From JAICLK01 sp963742655 (lineage in GTDB: Bacteria; Patescibacteriota; Saccharimonadia; Saccharimonadales; UBA4665): 64,000 nt of DNA. Position 1 is the stretch's first letter, and each line of letters opens with the position of its first letter. A program made the position numbers and the translations under genes. The stretch is from NCBI GenBank assembly GCA_963742655.1, contig CAVUMM010000006.1, positions 248,001-312,000 of the forward strand. Direction: 5' to 3'. Below, piece by piece: positions 25,213-32,488 of this stretch. The notes below the pieces were generated by a model. The model saw nothing but the letters and a program-made list of their open reading frames with translations, did not search any database and was not told the DNA's origin.

Positions 25213-26739
25213 ATGAAACATAGAGCTTCGCGCAATGTCATCGGCTTTTTTGGGTCGCCAGTATTTTTTTGGGGAGTACTGGGATTTTTTGTCATTGAAA
25301 GCCTGTGGATAGTTTTTACGGCGGTGTATCCCATGGCCTTTGATGAGGATTTCCACTTCGGCCTGATCAAGCTGTATAGCCAACATTGGCTGCCGTTCAT
25401 TACCCATCAACCGCCCGACGCCAACGTGTTCGGGCCGGTGGCCAATAATCCATCGTATCTCTATCACTACCTGATGAGTTTCCCTTACCGGTTCATCACA
25501 CTCTTTACGCACGACCAGACGCTGCAAGTGATTTGGCTTAGACTGATCAATGTCACTTTATTTGGGTACGCGCTGGTACTTTTCCGTCGGGTTTTGATAC
25601 GCGCCAAACTCTCGCCGGCTTTTACTAACCTTTCGTTACTGCTTTTTATTCTTTTGCCGATCGTGCCGATGCTCGCTGGTGAAATTAATTACGATAACCT
25701 GACTATCGTGTTGGTAGCCTGGGCATGTCTGCTGACGGAACGCATCTTGCCGGTAATCCATCGGCGAAAAATACCGCTTTGCGACATCAGCCTGCTGGCG
25801 ATTCTTGTATTGCTTGGCTGCATCGTAAAATACGCGTTTCTCCCCGTCTTGGCGGCATGTGCCATCGTTATCGCAGCGTATGCCTGGAAATCGTTCGGTC
25901 ATGACTTCAGGGCGATATGGCGAGCCAATCAGAAAGCATTCAACATGCTCAGTGTGAAGACGAGAACACTATTGACGGTATTGATATTAATAAGCATCGG
26001 AATGTTTTCGCAGCGTTATCTTGTGAACCTGGCTGCATATAAAACGCCGATTCCGCGCTGCGACAAAGTATTGACCGTCGATGACTGCATGTCCTACGGC
26101 CCGTTTAATCGCACGTATGTTTTGATGCAAACCAAAAACCCCGACTTCAAGGCTACTATCCCGGCGTATCTGCCGCAGTGGTTTTACGGTATGTGGTTCA
26201 GGACTTTTTTTGCGGTGAATGGTAATATCCCGAATCCTTATTGGGCGAGATATGAAACGATTCCCCCGTTGGTTCTGCCGAGCGCCATCGCAGTTTTTCT
26301 AATTATCGCGAGCATTGCATTGGTTGCCGTGAATTTCCGGAAGCTTCGGCATGACTGGCTGCTCATTTTTATGGGACTGATGGCTGCCTTGTACGCGGCT
26401 GCCCTGTTCATTGATAATTTCGGCGCGTATGCGCGAAGCAGCCAGCCGGTGGCAATCAACGGCCGATATTTGTTACCGATAGTATTGCCGCTCGTTATCA
26501 TTGCCGGCCGGGCCTGGCAGATCACGCTGGACGGACGGTCACCACGATTTAAACTTGCGATAACGGGTATCGTATTGCTGTTGTTCATCCAGGGCGGCGG
26601 CGTGCTGACATTTATGATAGAGAGCAATTATGCGTGGTATTGGCCCGACCATCGCGTACAGACGGCCAGCTATTACGCTGCGCAAGCTGCTCGGAAGATT
26701 GTGATCGACGACCAGCCAATGTACATTCTGTCGCCCTGA
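25213..26739 (+). CDS. GT-C-type multi-pass membrane protein (putative glycosyltransferase)
   Basis: A 508-residue protein with about ten or eleven membrane helices. The first extracytoplasmic loop has an acidic motif (MAFDEDFHFG, about 42-51), the usual place of the catalytic Asp/Glu in GT-C enzymes that use lipid-linked sugars. The loop is followed by a conserved-looking HQPPDANVFGPVANNPSYLYHYL. The exact family and sugar are unknown, and an O-mannosyl- or arabinosyltransferase-like role is only an inference. Two Cys in RCDKVLTVDDCMSYGPFNR could form a disulfide outside the membrane. The downstream gene is a UPF0104 protein, often found near such enzymes. A TATAAT lies at 25190-25195. Confidence 0.6.
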   Translation: MKHRASRNVIGFFGSPVFFWGVLGFFVIESLWIVFTAVYPMAFDEDFHFGLIKLYSQHWLPFITHQPPDANVFGPVANNPSYLYHYLMSFPYRFITLFTHDQTLQVIWLRLINVTLFGYALVLFRRVLIRAKLSPAFTNLSLLLFILLPIVPMLAGEINYDNLTIVLVAWACLLTERILPVIHRRKIPLCDISLLAILVLLGCIVKYAFLPVLAACAIVIAAYAWKSFGHDFRAIWRANQKAFNMLSVKTRTLLTVLILISIGMFSQRYLVNLAAYKTPIPRCDKVLTVDDCMSYGPFNRTYVLMQTKNPDFKATIPAYLPQWFYGMWFRTFFAVNGNIPNPYWARYETIPPLVLPSAIAVFLIIASIALVAVNFRKLRHDWLLIFMGLMAALYAAALFIDNFGAYARSSQPVAINGRYLLPIVLPLVIIAGRAWQITLDGRSPRFKLAITGIVLLLFIQGGGVLTFMIESNYAWYWPDHRVQTASYYAAQAARKIVIDDQPMYILSP

Positions 26740-26784
26740 ATAAGTGTCGAACCCTTTCAATTCTTGTATACTTGAGCCAACGCA

Positions 26785-27750
26785 ATGATACATACGGCCA
26801 TCCGCAACTATAGAAAAATCCCGCGCCGGGTGATTTCGAGTTTGTTCCTGGCCGCAGTGCTCATATTCCTGGTTCTTTACCTGAAAGGCACGGATTTCAG
26901 CCAGCTTAAACACTTACAGGTCAATTGGTGGTATGTGGCCGTCGGCAGTTTGTGGGCGCTGGCCTTTCGCTATCTGCTGATCTATATATGGCGTGTGATA
27001 TTACGCTCGCTTGGCACCGAAACATTACCTGGTTATGCCATCATGGCGGAAGTATTTGCCAAAGCTTGGATTTCCCGCTACATTCCCGGCACGGTTACCT
27101 GGATAGCCGGCAAGGTTTATATGGCTTCGCAGTTCGGCATCTCAAAAAGCCGGTTAGCGGTTTCGTCACTGCTCGAAGGCGGTATGCAGGTGGTGGCAGC
27201 GGTTACGATTTCATTGCTGCTCATCGGATTCAATCCGCATATAAGTTCAATCCCGTTGTATGTACGCGTCCTGACTGTGGTCGTGAGCGTGGTATCGCTA
27301 TTCGTGCTGTTGCCGCCCATCTTTAATCGCCTGCTGCACGTCGCGCACGTAACAATCAAAAAACAAAGCCCGAGTGATGAACTGCGAATTAATGGCAAAG
27401 CTGTCATCAGGTCGTTTCTGCTGTTTGCGTTCGGTACGATATTAAACGGCGCGGCGAGTTATTTTATCGTTATCGCAATTTGGCCGCACGGATCGACGAG
27501 TTTGTTTTTTTATTTGGTCGGCGCATTCAACTTAGCCGGCGCGATCGGTATGGCAACACCGTTTCTGCCGAGCGGTATTGGCGTACGGGATGGGGTACTG
27601 CTATTGCTACTCGGTGCAGTAATGCCGAAAGAAGTCGCACTGGCTATAACCGTATTTTCGCGTCTGTGGCAGGTTGCAGTTGACGCAGTATTCCTTGGCA
27701 TCACCGTGTTCGTAAGCAGAATGAAAGGTAATCGGATAATCCGTCCTTAG
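26785..27750 (+). CDS. lysylphosphatidylglycerol synthase TM region (UPF0104) protein
   Basis: A 321-residue membrane protein with about eight helices, matching the LPG_synthase_TM/UPF0104 family, which forms the flippase half of MprF and also occurs alone. Typical segments are FAKAWISRYIPGTVTWIAGKVYMASQFGISKSRLAVSSLLEG (about 91-132) and FLPSGIGVRDGVLLLLLGAVMPKEVAL (about 263-289). It may flip lipids or lipid-linked sugars. The MprF-like gene at 16.5 kb lacks a full flippase part, so this protein could complement it, although the genes are 9 kb apart (inference). It ends in a 4-bp overlap with a convergent gene. Confidence 0.85.
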   Translation: MIHTAIRNYRKIPRRVISSLFLAAVLIFLVLYLKGTDFSQLKHLQVNWWYVAVGSLWALAFRYLLIYIWRVILRSLGTETLPGYAIMAEVFAKAWISRYIPGTVTWIAGKVYMASQFGISKSRLAVSSLLEGGMQVVAAVTISLLLIGFNPHISSIPLYVRVLTVVVSVVSLFVLLPPIFNRLLHVAHVTIKKQSPSDELRINGKAVIRSFLLFAFGTILNGAASYFIVIAIWPHGSTSLFFYLVGAFNLAGAIGMATPFLPSGIGVRDGVLLLLLGAVMPKEVALAITVFSRLWQVAVDAVFLGITVFVSRMKGNRIIRP

Positions 27751-28409
27751 CGCAAGATATTGACCGCACGTGCAGCCACGAGCGCGATGGTGACCAGCGA
27801 AACGGTAGCTTGCACGAGCATCAACAATTTGGCGCGGCGGCTGAGCGGCAACGTATCGGTCGGGCTGAACGCCATGGCATTCGTGCTTGACACGTACAGG
27901 TAGTCGGTAAACATCGGTTTCCAATCCGGGTGTTTGTAGGATTCGTTCTGATTCTGCGGAAACATAAAATCCTGCTCATATCGCGCGATACGCTGGCGTT
28001 CACCCGGCCCCCCGCCATCCATCTCCCAATACCACAGCGCAAACACAATGATGTTGGTGATGTATATATTGAGAGCCGCCAGAATGAGATCGCGGCCGTT
28101 CGCTATGCTGCCGGCCTTTAATAATTGATTCGCGACCGTAATAAGCGCGTAACCGTTGGCGGCCGTCACGATCGCTATCAGAAGTACCGCGTTAATACGG
28201 CGTGCCAGCGATTTGAATACTTTTTCCTTCGGCGTAGTAAAAGATAAAGCGGCAAGCAACAATACTTCGATAGCTGGGATTACATAATGGGCTGTTGCCG
28301 AAAACGTATCCGGCAGCGCAATCTGCAACCCGATAGCGATAAGCATCGTCAGCTGCACATGCCAGGTTTTGTCGATTGCCGAGTGTTTATTTCGAAAAAT
28401 GCCGGCCAT
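27747..28409 (-). CDS. integral membrane protein of unknown function
   Basis: A protein of about 220 residues with five or six membrane segments and a conserved-looking block before the last two: MFTDYLYVSSTNAMAFSPTDTLPLSRRAKLLMLVQ. This resembles uncharacterised membrane proteins found in many bacteria, some loosely related to DUF1345. The ATG at 28409 is preferred over the upstream TTG at 28478, which has no ribosome site and would put a polar, Cys-containing stretch in front of the first helix. A cytosolic loop carries GGGPGERQRIARYEQDF. Function unknown. Confidence 0.65.
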   Translation of the reverse strand: MAGIFRNKHSAIDKTWHVQLTMLIAIGLQIALPDTFSATAHYVIPAIEVLLLAALSFTTPKEKVFKSLARRINAVLLIAIVTAANGYALITVANQLLKAGSIANGRDLILAALNIYITNIIVFALWYWEMDGGGPGERQRIARYEQDFMFPQNQNESYKHPDWKPMFTDYLYVSSTNAMAFSPTDTLPLSRRAKLLMLVQATVSLVTIALVAARAVNILR

Positions 28410-28512
28410 AACTTCTAAAGCCAATACTACTACATCTGTCCATGCCGAACAATGTCTTTCAAACTTCGTATTTTGCAAAATAATAGATGTATTTCCGAAT
28501 ATGTGAGATAAG

Positions 28513-28540
28513 TTACAGCAATTCTAGGGCCCCGTATTAT
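28513..28540 (+). promoter_or_regulatory. candidate promoter of the small basic protein gene
   Basis: TTACAG at 28513-28518, a 16-nt spacer and TATTAT at 28535-28540, 48 nt before the ATG at 28588. Confidence 0.4.
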
Positions 28541-28587
28541 AAAGTAAAAAGTGCATTTAATCGATGCGAAGAAAGGGGGGACAACAC

Positions 28588-28818
28588 ATGCGAAAATACA
28601 AGTTGTTTACCAAACCGGCAAAGGTTGCTGACATAATACAAGACGACCTAAATACAGACATTTCAAGCCAATGGCAATACAAACAAGACAAGGTTGACAG
28701 GTTGCACAGCAGACCATGGAACAAGGTGCGAACGCATAATCACCTCTTTGAGCGTAAGACGTCAGTACGTCGCCGCGCTTCATGGCGAAATAATTTTGGC
28801 CAAATGCTCGAGACTTAA
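28588..28818 (+). CDS. small basic protein, 76 residues
   Basis: The ATG at 28588 follows a GAAAGGGGGG purine-rich ribosome site by 7 nt and is chosen over the upstream ATG at 28564, which lies before that site. The product is hydrophilic and rich in Lys, Arg, His and Trp, with a basic stretch (FERKTSVRRRASWRNNF) near the end. It has no membrane segment and no recognised family. A candidate promoter and a clear intrinsic terminator frame it as a one-gene unit. The charge suggests nucleic-acid or ribosome contact, which is an inference. Confidence 0.6.
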   Translation: MRKYKLFTKPAKVADIIQDDLNTDISSQWQYKQDKVDRLHSRPWNKVRTHNHLFERKTSVRRRASWRNNFGQMLET

Positions 28819-28849
28819 AGAAGACTTCTTAAGCTTTGATCATTTTAAG

Positions 28850-28873
28850 ACTGCCGGCTCATCCGGCAGTTTT
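28850..28873. terminator. intrinsic terminator between convergent genes
   Basis: ACTGCCGG (28850-28857), loop CTCAT, CCGGCAGT (28863-28870), followed by TTT. A-rich sequence precedes it on the other strand. It serves the small basic protein gene and possibly the convergent YdcF-like gene. Confidence 0.75.
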
Positions 28874-28897
28874 AAATTTTACAATTTTTTAAACACC

Positions 28898-29566
28898 TTA
28901 ATTCGGCCCAGTATCGGAGGATGGAGCCGATGGTCTCTGCCCGAAAATAGATCGGGCGATCGCCCGCACGAGCTTTGGCGCTGCACGTTTGCATCGATAG
29001 GTATCGTGGATCAGATTATTTCGGTCCAGTATTTCGTCGATGTTGCCGCGTTCCACTCCAAGAAATGCCAGCTTATATAAGCCAAGCATGAGCGATTCCC
29101 TGACGACACTTCGCAAGTCACTTTTTCGATTGAGCGGTATTGCGACAATGGTTGTTTCAGGAAGCACTAACTTGCCCATCGACCGTGCCCGCCTGTTGCG
29201 ATTGGACATCAATCCGAGAGACTCGGCTGGATTTATGTACCCGTTTTGCGTGGCGTACGCGAAGTTTTCGACCAAATCTGTCGAATAGGTTTCAAAAGAT
29301 TCTGATGCGGTTGACGCGCTTCCCCACGCGTTAAGCCCGGCACCCCGAGCAAAATTGCGGATCCTTATCGCCTCTGGCGGGGCGTCAACAGTATCACCGA
29401 GCAAGAAGCTGTGTCCGCCACTTACTATGAGATGCTCGACTTCAGGTCGGGTCGCAGCTTCCGCTGCAGCACTTCCAAGAAATTGACAATCATAATCACT
29501 TGTATCGCCAAGCAATATGATTTGGCGTGGTAATGATTGCTCTGCAGAAATTTTGACGAAATTCAT
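28898..29566 (-). CDS. YdcF/SanA-like DUF218 domain protein
   Basis: About 222 residues from the ATG at 29566; the longer frame would need a TTG inside the AT-rich leader. The first half follows the DUF218 pattern: a strand RQIILLGDTSDYDC, then VEHLIVSGGHSFLLGD, a segment with charged helices, and STASESFETYSTDLVENFAYA, corresponding to the family's ESxxT...N motif. DUF218 proteins (YdcF, SanA, ElyC) occur in envelope metabolism and some bind nucleotides. No membrane helix is present, unlike SanA and ElyC, so this one is probably cytosolic like YdcF. It is divergent from the polysaccharide operon. Confidence 0.6.
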   Translation of the reverse strand: MNFVKISAEQSLPRQIILLGDTSDYDCQFLGSAAAEAATRPEVEHLIVSGGHSFLLGDTVDAPPEAIRIRNFARGAGLNAWGSASTASESFETYSTDLVENFAYATQNGYINPAESLGLMSNRNRRARSMGKLVLPETTIVAIPLNRKSDLRSVVRESLMLGLYKLAFLGVERGNIDEILDRNNLIHDTYRCKRAAPKLVRAIARSIFGQRPSAPSSDTGPN

Positions 29567-29714
29567 ACATATATAGTGTAGTATGTTTATGAGTGAATGC
29601 AATCTTTAAACTTATAGTAAATAAAACCACATAATGGCAAAAATCTAAAAGTTGCTACAAAGTAGCATAATTATATCTGTAAATGGAATAAAAATTGCAC
29701 CCCGGCGACACCAA

Positions 29715-29757
29715 AAAATGTGATATTTGTCGCAAGTAGTATGATATTTACTTGCAA
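29715..29757. repeat. tandem direct repeat upstream of the polysaccharide operon
   Basis: Two copies of GATATTT followed after 3-4 bases by GCAA lie about 21 bp apart in an AT-rich region just upstream of the promoter at 29752-29779. Two binding sites for a regulator on one face of the helix is a plausible reading. Confidence 0.3.
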
Positions 29758-29779
29758 TTTACAATCTCCTATGTAGAAT
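29752..29779 (+). promoter_or_regulatory. candidate promoter of the polysaccharide operon
   Basis: TTGCAA at 29752-29757, a 16-nt spacer and TAGAAT at 29774-29779. Transcription would begin about 55 nt before the leader ORF at 29841 and about 195 nt before the first glycosyltransferase gene. Confidence 0.5.
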
Positions 29780-29840
29780 GTAACACGAACAGAGAGAGTA
29801 CCTTAATGGGAATTGAATTATAAAAGTGGAGGGCTAAAGT

Positions 29841-29981
29841 ATGCCTTTTTTTGTTGTAGCGGAAATGCAGGATTTGCTACTGCGCACAAAAAGTGTGCCT
29901 TTTTTTGCCCCACTTATTTTTGCTCTTTTCTCTAACATTGGCGAACATAATGCTAGCTATTTGGTGCGTGCCCGGGAATAA
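29841..29981 (+). CDS. 46-residue leader ORF in front of the glycosyltransferase operon
   Basis: A short frame with a good ribosome site (GGAGG about 8 nt before the ATG). It encodes a hydrophobic peptide that repeats PFF-type segments (MPFFVVAEM and SVPFFAPLIFALF) and ends in TAA, two bases before the ATG of the GT2 gene (TAACAATG). This close spacing would allow translational coupling. A terminator-like hairpin with a T7 tract lies inside the frame. Together they look like a leader peptide with an attenuator, but a chance ORF cannot be ruled out. Confidence 0.4.
   Translation: MPFFVVAEMQDLLLRTKSVPFFAPLIFALFSNIGEHNASYLVRARE
29882..29905 (+). terminator. terminator-like hairpin inside the leader ORF (possible attenuator)
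   Basis: GCGCAC (29882-29887), loop AAAAA, GTGTGC (29893-29898), one C, then seven T. The stem has six pairs including one G-U. A competing upstream pair, GTAGC and GCTAC, flanks the preceding segment. It sits between the promoter and the first structural gene, so read-through must be allowed for the operon to be expressed. Confidence 0.45.
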
Positions 29982-29983
29982 CA

Positions 29984-30739
29984 ATGAGTATGCCCAAACA
30001 GCTGGTATCGGTAGTCATCCCTTGCTATAACGAAGTTTCTGGTATTGCCAAAGTGATACGAGGATTTCATCAGAGTGGTTTAGCAAAAACGTGTTTTGAT
30101 TTTGATATTATCGTCGTGGACAATGCTTCTACGGACGGCACGGCAAAGGCCGCCAAACAGGCCGGTGCTCGCGTATTTAACGAAAAGAAACAAGGCAAAG
30201 GTTTCGCCATCCGTACTGGCTTTACGAAAATTCCGGCCAAAGCGGAATATGTTGTCATGCTTGACGGTGATGGTACCTACAGCCCTGAGGAAGCATTGCG
30301 CATGCTTGAGCCCTTGCATCATGATTTCTGCGATGCAGTGGTTGGATCGCGTCTGGGCGGTAAGCTGCACGGCGAGAGCATGACGTACTTAAATCGTGCC
30401 GGGAACTGGGGTTTTACACATCTTACGCGACTTATTTATAAAGTTAATGTCACCGATGTGTTAAGCGGCTATTTTGCCTGGAAGCGTAGTGTTATTGACG
30501 AGCTGCTGCCCAATCTTCAATCGCACGGTTTTAGCATCGAGATGGAAATGATTACAAAAATGTCGCGCATGGGCTTTGAAATGTATTCGGTACCCATCAG
30601 TTACCGACACCGCAAAGGCGAAACGAGTTTACGCCCGTTCCAGGACGGTATGCGTATTCTCACAATGCTCGCTCGAAACATCGCATGGGCGTTGCCGGGC
30701 CCGAAGCAGGACGGCGCAACAATAAAGGACGAGGCGTGA
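29984..30739 (+). CDS. family 2 glycosyltransferase (dolichyl-phosphate-mannose-synthase-like)
   Basis: A 251-residue GT-A enzyme without membrane helices. VVIPCYNEVSGIAKVI at about 10-25 and IIVVDNASTDGTAKAAKQAGARV (about 40-62) bind the nucleotide sugar. VVMLDGDGTYSPEEALRML carries the DxD-like metal motif (about 90-98), and the C-terminal half has SGYFAWKRSVIDELL and IEMEMITKM. This layout is that of DPM1/UppP-type transferases that charge a polyprenyl phosphate or start a lipid-linked glycan. It is the first gene of a seven-gene operon, and its stop overlaps the next start (GTGA). Confidence 0.9.
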   Translation: MSMPKQLVSVVIPCYNEVSGIAKVIRGFHQSGLAKTCFDFDIIVVDNASTDGTAKAAKQAGARVFNEKKQGKGFAIRTGFTKIPAKAEYVVMLDGDGTYSPEEALRMLEPLHHDFCDAVVGSRLGGKLHGESMTYLNRAGNWGFTHLTRLIYKVNVTDVLSGYFAWKRSVIDELLPNLQSHGFSIEMEMITKMSRMGFEMYSVPISYRHRKGETSLRPFQDGMRILTMLARNIAWALPGPKQDGATIKDEA

Positions 30740-31860
30740 AAATAGCGGTGTTCGTAAGCTATTTGCCACCGCACGTTGGCGGGCTTGAAGTGGTCGCCGA
30801 GAATCAAGTTAAAGAACTCTCCAAAGCCGGCCAGCAGGTCAGTGTTACCACAAGCGCTTGTGATGCCCAGGCCGGCACCGTGGAAGCCGACGGATACAAA
30901 GTTCGCCGTATCCCCGCCTGGAATTATTTTGAACGAAAAATGGGAGCGGTTTTTCCGATATTCGCACCCTCTTTATTGTGGCATGCCTATAAAACCGTCA
31001 AGAAATCAGACGTTATTCATGCGCACGATGCGTTTTATCTGACTTCACTAGCGGCGGCATTTTGGGCCAGGATATTTGGCAAGCCGCTCATTTTGACCCA
31101 GCATGTTGATATGGTCCCTCACCCCAAAAAAATCGTTCAACTTGTACAGAATATCGTATACGCGACTACGGGAAGCTTTATTATGCACTCCAGCACCAAA
31201 ATCATTGTTCTTAATTCGCGAGTCGAGGCGTTTTTGGCGAGCAAAGGCATAGCTGGCACAAAGATAAAACTTTTGCCAAACAGCGTGGACACAGAGTCGT
31301 TTACCCCGGCAACGGTCAGCCAAAAATTAAAGCTGCGGGAAAAGTATGGGCTACCCAAAAATAAAGTCCTGGCGCTGTTTGTCGGACGGTTTGTGCCAAA
31401 AAAAGGTTTTTCTAAATTGCTTGGCATGAGCGAGATACATGGACTTGATATTGTTTTTGCAGGCGGCAATGCTCCGGCGGGTCACCGACGCAGTGATCAC
31501 CATTTTCTGGGAACTATCGAACGGCGTATCGCACCGGAAATATTTAAAATGTGTGACATATTCGTTTTGCCGTCGCAGGGCGAGGGTTTTCCGGTTACGA
31601 TCCAAGAAGCCATGGCAAGCGGCTTGGCTATTGTAACCACCGACGATCCGGCCTATGCATCATACAAGCTCGATCGTAAGCGTACGGCGCTCATAGAGCC
31701 AACGCCGGATACGATTGCTGCAGCCCTGACCGAACTTAAAATCGATAAAGAAAAGTTGACCAAAGCCAAACAATACGCCCGAAACTACGCGTGTCTTAAT
31801 TTCGACAGAGAGCTGCATACCCAGAAACTGCTCAATCTATACAGCGAGGTGGCTGTTTAG
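30736..31860 (+). CDS. family 4 glycosyltransferase (GT-B)
   Basis: A 374-residue enzyme starting at GTG 30736, which overlaps the previous stop. An earlier in-frame ATG lies deep in the GT2 gene and is rejected. The N-terminal domain begins KIAVFVSYLPPHVGGLEVV, the typical acceptor-side loop. The C-terminal domain has the GT4 motif EGFPVTIQEAMASGLAIVTTD (E-x7-E, about 291-299). It moves a sugar from a nucleotide donor onto a glycan intermediate with retention of configuration. It is second in the operon. A stable hairpin spans its stop codon. Confidence 0.9.
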   Translation: MKIAVFVSYLPPHVGGLEVVAENQVKELSKAGQQVSVTTSACDAQAGTVEADGYKVRRIPAWNYFERKMGAVFPIFAPSLLWHAYKTVKKSDVIHAHDAFYLTSLAAAFWARIFGKPLILTQHVDMVPHPKKIVQLVQNIVYATTGSFIMHSSTKIIVLNSRVEAFLASKGIAGTKIKLLPNSVDTESFTPATVSQKLKLREKYGLPKNKVLALFVGRFVPKKGFSKLLGMSEIHGLDIVFAGGNAPAGHRRSDHHFLGTIERRIAPEIFKMCDIFVLPSQGEGFPVTIQEAMASGLAIVTTDDPAYASYKLDRKRTALIEPTPDTIAAALTELKIDKEKLTKAKQYARNYACLNFDRELHTQKLLNLYSEVAV

Positions 31861-31906
31861 CCAGCCACTTCGCAGGCGAAGCTTTACTTTAGTGAGCCTG
31901 CGGAAG
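31845..31906 (+). promoter_or_regulatory. two mutually exclusive hairpins within the operon
   Basis: Hairpin A pairs 31845-31855 with 31862-31872 (11 bp, one G-U, 6-nt loop) across the stop codon. Hairpin B pairs 31869-31878 with 31896-31906 (one bulge). The arms share 31869-31872, so only one can form fully. No T-tract follows. A GGAAGGAG site lies just after, at 31902-31909, before a three-codon ORF. A role in RNA processing or differential expression is possible. Confidence 0.4.
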
Positions 31907-32002
31907 GAGTGCTTATGCATATATGAAAATAATATGTTATTATGCGCAACATGGTCGGTAGTTTGCATCAGGGAGCTTGTTTTATGTTTGCAGGAACCGT
32001 AA

Positions 32003-32485
32003 ATGCTGCGTAAGTTCCATTTTTTTTGGGTTGCCGTTTGGCGCGCTTTACTAAGTAAAAGGGTGCAGAACGTCGTCATAACGGCAGAGATTGTTGCCCT
32101 TATATTCATTACCGTTGCTTCGATTTTGGTACGGCAGCCTAGTGAGTTGAAAACCGCGACGACTCACCAGCCGGAACGATTAACTGAGCTCTATTTTCCG
32201 TACTCCAGCAACTTGCCCGCGACGTATAAACCGAACCAAACTATCGTTTTGACGTTCGCGGTGCATAATTTAGAAGCGAGAAACATGACCTATCCGTTTC
32301 AAATTAGTTTTGTAAGTTCAAGTGTGACCGATATAGTCGATAAGGATGACATTGCTATCGGAAACGGACAAACCGCAATCGTTGCGTTACCGGTAACCGT
32401 TTCCACGACTGCTGAACGCGTGGCTGTGACGGTTGAGTTATTAAATAACCACGAAACAATCCATCTTTGGCTGAGAAAGGTTTAA
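32003..32485 (+). CDS. membrane-anchored exported protein of the polysaccharide locus
   Basis: A 160-residue protein. A basic N-terminus precedes one membrane helix (VVITAEIVALIFITVASILV, about 24-43), and an extracytoplasmic beta-rich domain follows: TELYFPYSSNLPATYKPNQTIVLTFAVHNLEARNMTYPF. This resembles the DUF1616 type of beta-sandwich found next to membrane glycosyltransferases. The position between GT4 and the deacetylase-GT4 gene, only 3 bp before the latter, suggests an assembly or accessory role. No catalytic motif is seen. Confidence 0.6.
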   Translation: MLRKFHFFWVAVWRALLSKRVQNVVITAEIVALIFITVASILVRQPSELKTATTHQPERLTELYFPYSSNLPATYKPNQTIVLTFAVHNLEARNMTYPFQISFVSSSVTDIVDKDDIAIGNGQTAIVALPVTVSTTAERVAVTVELLNNHETIHLWLRKV

Positions 32486-32488
32486 AGC

